Under the pieces are notes generated by a model, which had not been told where the DNA came from, ran no database searches, and was given only the letters and a program-made list of their open reading frames with translations. Shown here piece after piece: positions 45,775 through 57,542 of a stretch of DNA of 64,000 nucleotides (position 1 is the stretch's first letter; each line of letters starts with the position of its first letter). Location of the stretch: NCBI RefSeq assembly GCF_024139115.2, contig NC_085140.1, positions 26,691,956-26,755,955 on the forward strand, read 5' to 3'. This DNA is from Armigeres subalbatus (lineage: Eukaryota; Arthropoda; Insecta; Diptera; Culicidae). The position numbers and the translations under genes are program-made.

Positions 45775-45880
45775 CTACACCGCATCGGAAATCGAACACA
45801 GCCATCCAACATGGACGCAGCATGGTCTTGCTCTGTAGCTGCGCATCTTACCACACGGCTAAGGCAGGCCCTTGCGTTAA
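45775..45880 (-). mobile_element. tRNA-derived SINE, second family
   Basis: Minus strand: 'cttagccgtgtggtaagatg' (A box) and 'gtgttcgatttccg' (B box) with 'agcaagaccatgctg' between. Same family as 48888-49060 and 29028. Confidence 0.65.
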
Positions 45881-46054
45881 TGACCATTTTGTAAGGCAGA
45901 TGAGTTGCATAAAATCCATTTTAATCCATCATTTGGGTAAGAGAAAATTATTGAGATCTTTTAGCGGAATGAATTCACCTGTCATAAGACGAGTTTAGTA
46001 CTATTCCATTTAACCCGTAAATTACCAGGACGAACATTAATTTTGAATGTGGCT

Positions 46055-46143
46055 CAGAGACCCATAGTGTTATATACCAATCAACTCAGCTCGACAAACT
46101 GAGTAAATGTCTGTCTGTCCGTGTGTATGTGTGTGTGCGTGCA
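46055..46143. repeat. Second copy of 'gacccatagtgttatatacc' repeat with (TG)n
   Basis: Matches 37188-37262 and continues into 'tgtgtatgtgtgtgtgcgtg'. Confidence 0.6.
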
Positions 46144-46355
46144 ACATTAGCCAATTTTTCACATAGCAATTCTAAGCCGATTCTCTCACAACAAGTTACA
46201 TTCTACAGAGAATAAAGCGTAGTTGATCACTATTGAATGTCATAACAATTCAAATTGTTAGGTTAATCAACTGTTAAGTTTTTTCAAATTGTCAAATTGA
46301 GTTCAATTTTCTACCAGGTTATTCTGGCATCAAACCTATAGCAATCGACTCTATG

Positions 46356-46412
46356 ACACTACCCATAATTCCATTACCCATAATGCCATTACCCCGAAGG
46401 CCACTACCCGAG
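46356..46412. repeat. 'cattaccccgaatgcc' short-unit repeat
   Basis: Units such as 'ccattacccataatg' and 'ccattaccccgaagg'. The same motif clusters at 51125-51215 and, inverted, 53248-53335. Confidence 0.6.
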
Positions 46413-46419
46413 ATGTCCA

Positions 46420-47880
46420 TCTCCTCAGTGTGGTGAAAAGAAATTTTAATACACTCACACGCACCGTTGCATTTGAACGGGAGCGCGCCTCTTACGTTTG
46501 AATTCACCACAGCTTTGGAGAAGTGTGTGATAAAAGAAGATCGAACAAAATGAACCGAGCGCACAATCAACAGCAGAACAGTGCAGTGTGGAAAAAGGGC
46601 CCTAAAACGCACTGCAGTGAGCGCTGATAAATACGCAGCCGCGCGCACGGCCGTGTATACGCGCCAGTGGCATTTCTGTGTGAATATTACTGCTGAGGCT
46701 GCTGAGCTAATAGAATTAACCGAGCAGTTCGTAGCTAATTTTTTTAGGAAATAATATTGAATGTTCTTAAGTCTTTTGTTTTTCAGCTTAATCCATTTGC
46801 ATGTAAAGCATTATGATTGCCCTAATGAATTATTTTCTCACACGGCACTTTTTCGGTCATACGAAAAATCTAATTTTACTGAAAATTTACAAATTCTATA
46901 ACTGCCGTATAATGCAAGGCAAGTGGGTTGGACAAGACGCTTGAATTGAACGTCTAAACACCTCCATTCACTTCACTTGAACGAAAAGCATCGTGGAGCA
47001 TCGTGGAATAAAAACCGAGTCTAAACAAATGTATTCATGATCCCCTTCGATGCACGGTACTGCAGAGAGCATGCACGCTATGTTGACTGGACAATTAGTG
47101 GACATCAAACCTTAGAGGAGTGTACTAAAGCGCAAAGGCCTGCCGAGAATATTAATAATTTTCCCACATACATATTAAGAATTTGGAAATTACAAAGAAT
47201 AGTAAAATTCACGTAAATATCATTAGTATCACCAACCACATAGAAAATTAAGCTATTTTACGATTCTTGCGACTGACATACAGCGACTCCATACTCGATT
47301 TTTCCAGTTTTCAGGCCACGCACAACATCTTTGGTGAATCCCAAGCATCTGAGCAAGGGTCATAGTGCCTTTCGTATCACGACCAAGTTTTCTCGAATTT
47401 AGCTAATAAATATGGGGTAAATTGGTTCGGTGTTACATTTTGGGTAAATTATTTTAATTTTGGAATACTTCAAAAAAAAAAAATCATTGTCCATGTTAAA
47501 TTATGTATGCAACAAACTTCACTGCATTTGAATAACAATCCTTCTGTAACTTATGATATTGAATTTATAATGGAAACTAAAAACTCGCTTGAGAAATCAC
47601 ATCAAGTCACCCAATAAAAAAGCCAAAAATGGCAATGTAGGGTATCGGCCGGTATTCCCAACATGGTATTGCGCTACATATTTAAGTTCCAATGCAAGTA
47701 GCTGTAACATAAATTCTCGAGTGGGCACAACGACTATTTTTAGTTTTTCAGCCGGTGCCAGGAATACCACCCGCAACTACATATTTTTTTTCAAATCTCA
47801 TCGAAGCTTACGGAATTTCCATATATGTACAGTGGCCTCGAATACCTACAGGGTGGAATTGTGTTTGATAATCACAACAT
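46420..47880. other. Intergenic, no gene seen
   Basis: A GC-richer block (46440-46680) with 'aatacgcagccg' recurs in part at 50914-50950. The rest is AT-rich with no recognised exon. Confidence 0.4.
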
Positions 47881-47882
47881 AG

Positions 47883-48180
47883 GGGCCGTACACATATTAC
47901 GTAAGCACTTATGGGGGGAGGGGGGTCTGTCAATATCTTACGCGCCTTATAAATGAAAAATCTTTTGTATGGAAAAAATCTTACATGGGGGGAGGGGGGG
48001 GTCGAAAAACCCAGAAATTACTTCTAGTGATATTTTTGAAGGTATTTTTAAGGTAAGGTTCCATTTACGCATTGGAGGCCGTACACAAATTAAGTAAGCA
48101 TTTTTCTGAGTTTTTCAACCCCCTCCCCCCATGTAAGATTTTTCCCATACAAATATTTTTTTTATTTATATGGAACGTAA
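47883..48180. repeat. Inverted pair of 'ggccgtacacaaatta' MITE copies
   Basis: 47883-48025 and 48085-48180 are reverse complements over the 'cccctccccccatgtaagat' region, and both start with 'gccgtacaca'. Related to 49073-49229 and, more distantly, 55743-55905. Confidence 0.6.
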
Positions 48181-48285
48181 GAAAATGGCTAAGTGGTAGC
48201 CATATGACCACCAATCCCGACCATGTAAGTACCGACTGCGTTTTTATTCCAAAAACAAATGGGTGCAATTAAATTTAAACCCTGA

Positions 48286-48370
48286 TAAATCCACCTAGGG
48301 GTAATGGTGCCTTTCTCGTATATTATAATAATAGTATTTCGGCCATAACTTTTGAACCCATAGTCTATAT
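48286..48370. repeat. Third copy of 'aatccacctagcggtg' repeat
   Basis: 'ataaatccacctaggggtaa' then 'tggtgcctttctcgta', ending 'cataacttttgaacccatag'. Confidence 0.55.
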
Positions 48371-48389
48371 TTGGATTGAATAAAAAAAC

Positions 48390-48868
48390 CCATTCGATTT
48401 TGGCAACACGTTCGGAAAATTTATGTTGCCAAAATCGAATGATTTTTGTTTTCTCATGATACTTCAACATTTCTTCACTTTTTGTGACGCTACACACATT
48501 GTGACCCTTCTTAACGCTAATTTAGAAATCTTAACGTTTAAACAAAAAAAAAAATCACGCTTTTTTTTTCTTAAATTGTTAAATTAAATTTTAATTTTAA
48601 ATTAAAATTAAAATTTAATTAAATTAAATTTTAATTTAATTTTTAAATTTTTTGTCGGTTTCGGGGTCTAATCAATTTCTTTTACGAAAATTTCGACATT
48701 TAGGCGATTATCTTAAAAAAAAACTTAAGCGATTTTTTCACCTTTTTTTACATTTTACAATTTGTTTTAAGAGGGTTACGATATTTACGTGGTTTATAAG
48801 CAATACGAAAACTAAAAAAAAATTGTCTTGCCAAAATCGAATGGTTGTTGCCAAAATCGAATGGGGTC
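48390..48868. mobile_element. TIR element with 'cccattcgattttggcaac' ends
   Basis: Left end CCCATTCGATTTTGGCAAC; right end GTTGCCAAAATCGAATGGG, preceded by a second 'ttgccaaaatcgaatgg'. A mirrored copy at 48432-48451 makes a local hairpin with the left end. The interior has a 75-bp AT-only palindromic run at about 48575-48650. Transposase absent. Confidence 0.65.
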
Positions 48869-48887
48869 TGTATTGGTTTTTCGGGGC

Positions 48888-49060
48888 TTCCTTAGCCGTG
48901 CACTGAGATGCGCGGGTACAAAGCAAGACCATGCTGAAGGTGGCTGGGTTTGATTTCCGGTCCGGTCTAGGAAAATTTTGGGTATCGGGCATAAAAGTAT
49001 CATCGTGTTAGCCTCATGCAAACGAATGCTAAAATTGTAATTTGGTAATCCCAGTGGCAG
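48888..49060 (+). mobile_element. tRNA-derived SINE, second family
   Basis: 'ttagccgtgcactgagatg' (A box), 'agcaagaccatgctgaagg', 'tgggtttgatttccgg' (B box, decayed), then the body 'gtcatgcaaacgaatgc'-like. The most complete copy here, truncated near 49060. Confidence 0.65.
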
Positions 49061-49072
49061 TAAGGAGTCGTA

Positions 49073-49229
49073 CACTAATTACATAAACATTTTTTCTGGG
49101 TTTTTCGAACCCCTCCTCCCTTCATATAAGATTTTTCCCACTTAAATGATTTTTCGTTTATACGGAGCGTAAGAAAATGACAGATCCCCTCCCCTTTAAG
49201 TGCTTATGTAATAAGTGTACGGCCCTAAT
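49073..49229. mobile_element. About 157-bp MITE, 'ggccgtacac' ends
   Basis: 'gtcgtacactaattacataa' on the left mirrors 'ttatgtaataagtgtacggc' on the right. C-rich and T-rich blocks in the arms match the pair at 47.9-48.2 kb. Confidence 0.65.
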
Positions 49230-49384
49230 GCCAATAAGAAGAAGATGATATTGGCTTTTCGCTACTTCTTGGTATTAGAGAAAGCAAAACAGTTGCTCAG
49301 TCTAGGCTAGATAAGTTATAATTCGTCATAAATACTATACTTCATGATAGGCCAGAGCTTACTAATTTTCTAGGGTTCAGGGTC

Positions 49385-49657
49385 TCCTGTAGCATTGCGA
49401 GCAAAGGCGTAGGATTGGCAATCCGGAGATGGCGAGTTCGATTCTCGGTCCGGTCTAGGATGTTTTCAGATTGGAAACATTCTCGACACCCTGGGCATAG
49501 TGTATCCTTATACTTGCCACACAAGATACATACTCATGCAATGGCGGGCATAGAAAGCTTTCAATTAATAACTGAGGAAATGCTAATAAAATACTAATTT
49601 GAAAAGTAGGCCAAGTTCCAGTTGGAATGTAGAGCCATTGAAGAAGAAGAAGAAGAA
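49385..49657 (+). mobile_element. Feilai-type SINE, most complete copy
   Basis: 'gcgagcaaaggcgtaggatt' (A box region) and 'gcgagttcgattctcggtcc' (B box), body with 'ggaaacattctcgacaccct' and 'atgcaatggcgggcatagaa'. The tail is 'ccagttggaatgtagagcca' then 'ttgaagaagaagaagaag'. A Pol III-style promoter is inferred from the boxes. Confidence 0.85.
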
Positions 49658-49964
49658 GGGTCCAGATAATCTCTCAGGTAATAAAAATTACGAACACTTT
49701 GAATTTAATAATACTTTTTGTTGACCGCACGAAACAATACACAATTCGAAGAAAAATTAGGTGGTATTAAAAAGTTGTAGAAATTACTGTAACCCGAAAA
49801 AAAATATTGAAGCCGATACTGAATAAAAGGCGTGTGCCTTTGGGAGATGGCGTAAACCAGGAATATACATAGCGAAACTTTAATCTAAAGTAGCCTCGAC
49901 TATAAGAAATATGTATCTGCATAAAAGGAGTGCTTCATTTCTTGTCAATAGGAATGGAGTGAGG

Positions 49965-50105
49965 GGTCTCCAGTTAGCCGCGAGCAAAGGTATAGGATTG
50001 CCAATCCGGAGATAACGAGCTCGATTCTCGGTCCGGTCTAGGATGTTTTCGGGTGGGAAACATTCGCGACTCCCTGGGCCTAGTGTATGCATTGAACATG
50101 CCATA
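49965..50105 (+). mobile_element. Feilai-type SINE, 3'-truncated
   Basis: Head and B box are clear ('gctcgattctcggtccggtc') but the copy ends after 'gggcctagtgtatgcattga'. Confidence 0.75.
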
Positions 50106-50239
50106 AGAGGATAACCAATAGTAAAGTTGTCCACTGTATCCGCATGATGATGGAGAGTGTTCTTATCTTTATAATGCATTGGTTCAATTAACTTGTAATC
50201 TCTGATGAATTGAATAATATCTACATTTCATTTTTTGGG

Positions 50240-50582
50240 GTATCCAGTTAGCTTTGCGAGAAAAGGCGTAGGATTGCCAATCTTGAAATGACAAGGCCGA
50301 TTCTCGGTCCGGCCTAGGATGTTTTCAGAAGACTTGACAACAATATGTCTTTATTAAAGAAACTTGCAGCCCTTAGGCCTTGGCTGACTCGTCACTGGAT
50401 AGCGTGAAACATTCTCGGCTCCTTGGGCACAGTATTTCCATTGTACTTGCCACACAATATTCATGCAGTTGGCGGGCAAAGAAAAGCATTTAATTAATAA
50501 CTGTGGAAATGCTAATAAAACACTAAGTTGAAAAGCATACCAAGTTCTGGTTGAAATGCAGAACCATTGAAGAAGAATAAGA
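50240..50582 (+). mobile_element. Feilai-type SINE with a 75-bp insertion
   Basis: Head at 50248, B box decayed ('ggccgattctcggtccggcc'), tail 'accattgaagaagaataag'. Between 'gatgttttcag' and 'gaaacattctc' (about 50330-50405) is extra sequence with 'tctttattaaagaaacttgc' and 'agccc', similar to a LINE-tail motif near 18690. Confidence 0.75.
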
Positions 50583-50589
50583 TAAGTAA

Positions 50590-51530
50590 CAGCTACATTT
50601 ATTTGATGAAAACGATAGTTTGACTGAATGTATCCATTTTAACATTATGCTTCTATTCATCCAGCGTCTGACCATCTATGGAGTAAAGCTTAAATATTCA
50701 TTATAATGAAATTAACACTCGAGCACGCGTGATGATGTAATTTGTACAACATTTATTAAAATATCATCGCTCGTGGTACACAGCACGAGCGAGCCTGTAT
50801 GAGCGTTTCAGGATCGAGAACGTCTTAACGGTTAAAATAAATCATTCGATCTCTACCACATCGCACCAATTTACTGCTGCGATCCTGAAAGAGCGCACAC
50901 TGGCGTGTACACGGCAGTGAATACGCAGCCGAGCGCGTGCGAGCGTTTTTCTAAGCACAAGTTTGGTACACATGCACTGTAGCATGCAGGCACCTACACT
51001 CACCGGCGTTCGGTAAACTCACCAGCGAAAGAAAGAGTGGGTCGCATAAAGTGTGGTGAGTATTGTTTGTAGGCTCAATTTTTTGCATTTCTCATGCGCT
51101 ACAGTGCAAACACTGTGGTGAAATGCCATCTCTGACTACCCCGAATGCTATTACCCCTAATGAGTCACTACCCCGAATGGCACACTACCCTGAATGAGCC
51201 AGTACCCCGAATAGGTCCTTATTTCAAGTTTATACTTCATTTCGGTGAAAAAATGTTACTCAATAAAAGTTTATTCAGAATTCATATGAATCAACAATAG
51301 TTTGCCCTTCACCTGGAACTGTTTCAACGCAGTATAGAACTAAGTATCCAATTTTCCGCGAGCGGTAATGGCCGCCAACTTGCATGTGTTTCAGATTTGA
51401 CGATTGAGTAGGTCAACTGCACCCAATGCGGTTAACTGCGGTCCACGTCAGCAAGGCTACGTGCGCAACATGGTTGAAGTTGCTCTTTGGTCGCTAATAG
51501 TAAAAGCACCGGTTTGCGGATGAAGCGTGA
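50590..51530. other. Intergenic; 'taccccgaatg' repeat cluster
   Basis: 51125-51215 carries about five 'actaccccgaatg'-type units of about 20 bp. A mirrored 'gcgtttcaggatcg'/'cgatcctgaaagagcgc' pair lies at 50802-50910. No gene. Confidence 0.5.
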
Positions 51531-51554
51531 TCCAATTCTAAGAATCTACGATTA

Positions 51555-52165
51555 AATGAGTGAGTGAGTTAGTCTGATTGAGTGAGTAAGAGTGAGTTAG
51601 CAGTGAGCAATAGTGAGTGAATGGGTAAGAGTGAGTAAGAGTGAGTGAGTAATTCAGAGTGGGTGAGTGAGCGAATGAGTAAGAGTGAGTGAATGAGTGG
51701 AGCGAGTGAGTAATAGAGAGTGGGTGAGGAACTGAGTAAGAGTGAGTGTTTGAGTAAGAGTGAGTGAGTGAGTGAGTGAGAGTGAGTGAGAGAGTTAGAG
51801 TGAATGAGGGATTAGGAGTGAGTAAACGAATGAGTAAGAGTGAGTTAGAGTGAGTGAGTGAGTGAATAAGACTGAATGAATGAATGAGTAAGAGTGAGTG
51901 AGTAATAGAGCGTGAGTAAGTAAGAGTAACTGAGCGCATTGGTAAGAGTGACTGATTGAGTAAGAGCGAGTGAGTGAGCAAAAGTGAATTAGTGAGTAAG
52001 ATTATGTGAGTGAGTAAGAGTGAGTGAATAAGTCAGTGCGAGTAAGTGAGCGAGAGTGAGTGAATGAGTAGGAGTGAGTGAGAATGAGTGAGTAAGTAAG
52101 TGAATGGATGAGTAAGAGCGAGTGAGAAAGTAAGAATGAGCTTGTGAGCACAAGTGAGTGAAAGT
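51555..52165. repeat. GAGT/GAGTAA minisatellite
   Basis: About 610 bp of 'gagtgagtaagagtgagtga' variants, 4- and 6-bp steps mixed. A second patch is at 52428-52560. Ser/Thr/His-rich frames on the minus strand are artefacts. Confidence 0.9.
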
Positions 52166-52569
52166 TTGCAATATCTGCTTCATTATTTTATTTATCATCG
52201 CTTTCAACTCGTTGGATTCAAGGAATATGATTGATTTATCGTCCAGTTATTGTTCTCTGTATATATCTATTAAAATAATTTAGAAATTTTAATTTTAAAG
52301 CAATGCACAACAACCTTTCATGACTGCTTCTCATGCAAAATTGATGAAAGAACCCACGATTTTTTTCATTTGGTCGCCAGATATAGAAAAAAGCGCTTTG
52401 CTCTCTTTTGCAGTACTGATTAAGAGTAAGTGGGTCAGTAGGAATAATTGAGAGTTGGAGAGTAAGTGAGTGAGTAAGAGTAGGTGAGTGAGTAATAATT
52501 AGTGGGGAAGAGGTAGTGAGGTAGAGGTAGTGAGTGAGTAATATATTGTGTGTAGGTGAGAGAGAGAGC

Positions 52570-53015
52570 TTTGTTTGTCTTCGGAATGAAGCGTTGATTT
52601 GAAGAAGGCATCCTCTCTTCCGTTCGCCTCATACAACGCAAACGAATAAAGAAGGCATAATCTCCTCTGTGTGCCTTGTACCTGGCAAACGTGTTCTTTT
52701 AAAAAGTCATTATCTCCTCTATGTACCTTGTATAGGGAAGAAGGATTAATTTAAAGAAGGCATTATCCCCTCTGATCCTCTGTGTGCCTGGTGCCGGGCA
52801 AACGCGTACATTTAAACGAGGCATGATCTCCTCTGATCGCCATATACCGGGCAAACGCATTCATTTGAATAAGGCATTATCTCCTCTATCCGCCTTATGC
52901 AGGGCAGACGCGTTCATTCAAAGAAGGCGTCATCTCCTCTGTTCGCCTTATACCGAGCAAACGCTTTCATTTGAAAAAAAAAACATTATCTCCTCTGCAA
53001 ACACGTCCTATTGAA
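52570..53015. repeat. About 55-bp minisatellite, 7-8 units
   Basis: Units contain 'ccgggcaaacgcgttcattt', 'aaagaaggcattatctcctc' and 'tgt.cgcctta', with 'gggcaaacg' at about 52687, 52797, 52850, 52904 (variant) and 52957. Related units at 38375-38530 ('ttattccgggcaaacgtct'). Confidence 0.8.
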
Positions 53016-53247
53016 AGAGACATTTCCACCCCTTACTATATTTCGTAGACTAATAGTTTTCTTGATAATAATAAGGAGGAATGACAATTTAAGTTAATTT
53101 GATGAAAACAACATTGTTGGTTAAATCTTTAATGCGTTTTTCCAAGTAACTCTAACTCTTTTTTATTCTTTGCAAAGATTGTCTTTTTGGATTCGATATC
53201 TGTGAGTGTGAAAAATGATACTCTAGCTTTCGAGTATCGAAATGTTT

Positions 53248-53335
53248 TAGGGGTACTGGCCTTTCGGGATAATGGATTTCGGGGTAGTGTCCCTCCGGGG
53301 TAATGGCATTCGGGGTACTGGGGTGGAGCCATAGC
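53248..53335. repeat. Inverted 'cattaccccgaatg' cluster
   Basis: 'ggggtactggcctttcggga' and 'ggggtagtgtccctccgggg' units, the reverse complement of the clusters at 46.36 and 51.13 kb. Confidence 0.6.
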
Positions 53336-53475
53336 AATCCAGTATGACAATATTAGTCTCTAGAGCTCTTTTGAATGCTTCACTTTTCAAATAAGTCTAA
53401 GATATTCTAGGTGCTTCAAATTGTCCGGGAGCTGAGTTCAATTTGTCTACCAGGTCACTTAGCCTAGCAAAACAA
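53335..53475. repeat. 'caaattgtccgggagttgag' unit, single copy
   Basis: Shares 'gtctctagagctc', 'aataagtctaa', 'caaattgtccgggagctgag' and 'ttcaatttgtctaccaggt' with the tandem units at 55.6-56.1 kb. Confidence 0.6.
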
Positions 53476-54068
53476 AAGTTCCAAATAGGTTACTGTAACT
53501 CATATGTGACCGAATTCAATCAAAATAAAGTTGCTGCAACCATTTTTGTCTGACTTGTGCTGCTCGGGTACCCAAGTAGCAAGCGTAACATCTTTTAAAA
53601 AGCACTTTGTTTTCACTCAGTTTCAGATATAGAAAATATTAGAATTGTGAACAATGTTTTATTAACAACACGTGTTTGGCAATTGGAAACAAGGTACTAA
53701 AGAATGCTGCACTGCATGTTGAACACTGAGCAAACACATTCAGTTGCACCTTATTTACCATTCAACATTAATGCGCCTTTCAAAAATAAATTGTTTTTTT
53801 TTAAATTGCGCTACAGAAAAGTTGAGACAATCTTTATATTTCACTTAGCATCGTTTAACGTTTCGACAACACATAATTGATTTCAGTGATGGTACAATTA
53901 AGTAACAGGAAACCCGTGTATGAAACTTTATAATTATAAGAGTTTTATGATGAGTTAACATGCAATCCTTTCGAAGTGTTGAAGGATGCCGTGGTGGAGG
54001 ACTATCAATAACAAGATCCGTGTGTCAAATCCAGTTGTATATTTTTGTTTTATTTTATTCCGCTATAG

Positions 54069-55470
54069 CAGCGGTTCTCAACCTTTTTCTTAGGAGGTAC
54101 CCTCTCCAACTTTTGCATCAATTGAGGTACCCCTAAGTTTTTTTTTGCTGTAAATGAAAATAAGCGTAACTCATAGGATATGTTAAAAATGAATCTGATG
54201 AATGGCTCTCCATAAAATTAGCTGAAATTTTCATTAATCGGAGAAACTTCCCAATTCAAATCAAGTTTATGCATCGAGCTTCCTACAGGTCTTTTATGAC
54301 TATTGAAGGCTTCCGAGCCTCTTAAAAATAGGATCCCGCGCCTCTTAAAACAAACCTTCCGAGCCTCTTGAAAGGAGGCTTGTGAGCCTCTTGAAAGTAG
54401 GCTTCCAAGCCTATTGAAAAAAGAATTCCAAGCCTTTTAAAAGAAGCAAAAAGGTGAACATTTAAAGAGAAAAGCTTGAAAGAAAGCTTACGGGCTTCTT
54501 GAAAGAAGACATCCGGGTCTCTTGAAATAAGGTTTTTGGGCCTCTTGAAAGAAGGCTTCCGAGCCTCTTGAAAGAAGGCTTCCGAGCCCCTGGAAAGAAG
54601 GCTCCCGAGCCTCTTGAAAGAAGGCTTCCGAGCCTCTTGAAAGAAGGCTTCCGAGCCTCTTGAAAGAAGGCTTCCGAGCCTCTTGAAAGAAGACTTCCGA
54701 GCCTCTTGAAAGAAGCCTTCCATATTTCTTGAAAATGGCCTCCCGAGCCTTTTAAAAGAAAGAGAAAAGAAAACAGCAAGAAAGTTTAAAGAAAAAAAAC
54801 CTAAAAGGCTTCCGGGCCTCTTGAAAGATAGTTTCCAAACATCTTAAAATAAGGCTTCGTAGCATCTTGAAAGGCTTCCGGGCCACTTGAAAGATGGCTT
54901 TCGGGTTTCTTTAAAGGAGGCTTCCTAACCTCTTGAAAGAAGTTCGCCGAGCCTCTTGAAAAGAGTCCTCCGAGCTACTAAAGGATGTTTCCAATCCTCT
55001 TGCAACGAAACATCTAAGTTTTTCGAAAAAAAAACGCTCATGTTTCTAAAATGGAGGCTTTCGAACTTGTAGACTCAAAATTTTAGTGCAGAAGCATATT
55101 CTTAACATACCCAACAAACAATTTATGTTGAATAAGCTAGTTTTTTAACCGAACAAGCCAAATTGTGGCGAAATAAGCTCTTTATCAGCCTCCAATGCTT
55201 GTTGGGTATTATTTAAAATTTTGTTTCGATCAGGTATATTGCATAGAAGAGTTTTTAAATTTGCTCATGCGACGTTTCGTCCTTTTGATCTTTTGATGCA
55301 TATTATGTACAGGACAAAGTTTTGAAATAAAAAATACGCAATTATCAAAACTTTATCAATAATTTTTGATTAAAATTGTAATTCATCCGCCATTACGCAT
55401 TTTTGTCCGAGGTACCCCCTGAGCTCAAAGGATGTTTCCATAGGCTCGACCCCTTGCGCTTTTTAAATTG
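54069..55470. mobile_element. Probable hAT-like element fragment hosting a 23-bp array
   Basis: Starts CAGCGGTTCTCAACCTTTTT, a typical hAT-type left end, with 'aggtaccc' repeated inward. Near 55410 'ccgaggtaccccctgag' suggests the right subterminal area, but no matching terminus or TSD was found. The 23-bp array lies inside. Confidence 0.45.
54305..54995. repeat. Second array of the 23-bp unit, inverse orientation, degenerate
   Basis: Units 'ccgagcctcttgaaagaagg' plus 'ctt' are the reverse complement of the intron-6 unit with one typical change (CCTTC for CCTCC). About 25-30 units. The best-conserved run is 54535-54720; the edges decay. Confidence 0.85.
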
Positions 55471-55584
55471 CAAGAGAGTTATATGACGCTTAATCAAAGT
55501 TTTTTTTTCTGGATAGTTGCAACACAGTGAAATATTCAGTAGTGAAACAAGTTGTGCTGCTTGGGTACGCATGGTATCAAAGCG

Positions 55585-56100
55585 ATAGCAAACCCAGTAT
55601 ATCCATTTATGTCCCTAGAGCTCATACAAACTCTTTACCATTCCGATAAGTCTAACGCAGATGTTTTAGATTCTCCAAATTGTCCGGGAGTTGAGTTCAA
55701 TTGGTCTACTAGGTAAACTACGCGTGGTATCAAACCGATAAGGGGCCTTTCACAAATTACGTCACGCTGAAGGGGGAGGGAGGGGTCAACCCGAGCGTTA
55801 CGATCCATACATAAGAATTAAACCTTTCAGACAATAAGTATTACGAGAGGGAGGGTGGGGGTCCAAAATCACCAAATTTAGGGTTACGCAATTTTAGAAA
55901 GAACCCTAACAACCCTGTGCATCCATGTTTGTTCCTAGATACCTTGCGAATGCTTCACCATTCAAATGAGTCCAACGCAGATGTTCTAGGTTCTCCAAAT
56001 TATCCAGGAGTTTAGTTCAATTTGATTACAAGTACAACTACGCATAGTATCAAGCCGATAACAACCCAGCCAGTCAATTTAAGTCCCTTAGGTGCATGCA
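55585..56100. repeat. Tandem pair of about 155-bp units, one split by a MITE-like insert
   Basis: 'acgcatggtatcaaagcgat' (55568), 'acgcgtggtatcaaaccgat' (about 55722) and 'acgcatagtatcaagccgat' (about 56042) mark the period. The second unit is interrupted at about 55743-55905 by an insert with ends 'aggggcctttcacaaattac' and 'gcaattttagaaagaaccct'. Confidence 0.65.
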
Positions 56101-56439
56101 AATGTGAATGCTTGGAGGTCTTAAAATAGTTCTTGTTACATTTTTTTGCATTAATCTCATTTAATTGAGTTATATTGAAAAATCAAAAAAAGGAATATAA
56201 AAATTCCATTCTTTGGAATTGTATGTTTCCCCAAAAATGACACTTACTAAAAAAAACATTTCCCTGAATTATAAATTATAATTTTCCTGAAAACAACATT
56301 TTCCGAAAATAAACTTTGCCTAAAAATGACAATTTAAAATAATATTTCCCTAAAATCCGAAATGACGACATTTCACAGAAAATGGAACGACGAGTGGTGA
56401 CTCAGTCGCGTCATTCCTATCGCGTAAAACAGTGATTCC

Positions 56440-57475
56440 TTCCGGAATGCTTCCAAATACTGGCATATCTCGCGGAACTCTTGCGTATCCAAGCTCGCCG
56501 AGATGCTGGGCAACCACCGTCTGCGTGAGAAGCTTGAAGTGGACGGGAACGGCACCGGCTCCAACTCCGGATTAGAAGATGGCCTCCAGGAGCCTTCAAG
56601 CAGGGTAAGCAAACACGCAAACTTAGTATCCCTCGACATCTCGAAGGCGTTTAATTGCACGTGGACGCCGTTTGTTGCAGCAGCTAAGCGAATGTTATAT
56701 GTTGGCCCTCTGGTCAGTCTTCGGGAATCTACCAGAAGGAAGCAGGTCGGTCCTGGCGGTCACACTCATCTTGATCGCCATAGCCATTTCAGTTCATATT
56801 GTCCAAAATTCACAATATCCCTCCTGTATGGTGGTTCGGGTAGATTATCCTGATTATCCTGAATGGAGAAGTCTTTTATGTGCAGCACAGGCCACTCCGG
56901 CCTTAGTCTGATGATAAAATAAATAAATGGTGGTTCGGGTTTATAGGTATGGAACGAGAAGCTGACATGTCTTTTCAGCTATCAGAAACTGCTTCATAGC
57001 GTTTTCACATGAGAAAGGCACTTTGAAGTTCGGTGACAGAACTCTTGAATTACGAATACAGAAACCATGACCACAGGTATACGGTTGGGTCGGTTTCCGT
57101 GGAGTTGGAATCGTGGTCACCGGTCCATCTCGGACAGCCTTACCAGCATTTACAATATCTTTACCGCTGAAGCTGCCACGTTTTGGTTCTTCTGTTCCAC
57201 CGAGGTTTGGACCGGTTTGCCTAACTTTAAGAACCAACAGGTTATCTCCAGATTACGTACTGGGCATAATCGGCTCTACCGAATTTTTCGGGGGAGTCCT
57301 TTTCACACTATTTACGATTTCGGTAACGTCCTCATCACCGTCGCACATTTCTTGAGTCGTTATCCCAAGCACCAGGTCCCCAGCGAAGCTTATGGGATAC
57401 CAACCAGCATCCGGGATGCTCTTGCGGATGGTCCGGGCATGTTTACAACGCTCAACGCTTATATCACTTTATAAA
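56440..57475 (+). mobile_element. I-like LINE remnant with RNase H/C-terminal region
   Basis: RT motif A in NLVSLDISKAFNCTW (about 56620-56660), a frame change, then NLPEGSRSVLAVTLI. After a gap the C-terminal part reads WFFCSTEVWTGLPNF, KNQQVISRLRTGHNRL, GNVLITVAHFLSRYPK and PTSIRDALADGPGMFTTLNAYIT (57067-57474). An RTE-like 3' tail (56862-56928, 'cactccggccttagtctgat') sits in the middle. Strongly deleted. Confidence 0.75.
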
Positions 57476-57542
57476 TTCATTTACCGAAACCGATGGCTAA
57501 ACTGTTATTCAACATAAGTGCATGGAATAGATGTGTTAGTTG

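Noticed and set aside
49385..50582. tRNA genes
   Set aside because: A and B boxes are present but there is no cloverleaf acceptor or anticodon arm and each is followed by a SINE body and (GAA)n. They are SINE heads.
51538..52207. Ser/Thr/His/Leu repeat proteins on the minus strand
   Set aside because: Translations of the GAGT minisatellite.
54322..54779. 133- and 105-codon minus-strand frames
   Set aside because: Translations of the degenerate second 23-bp array.
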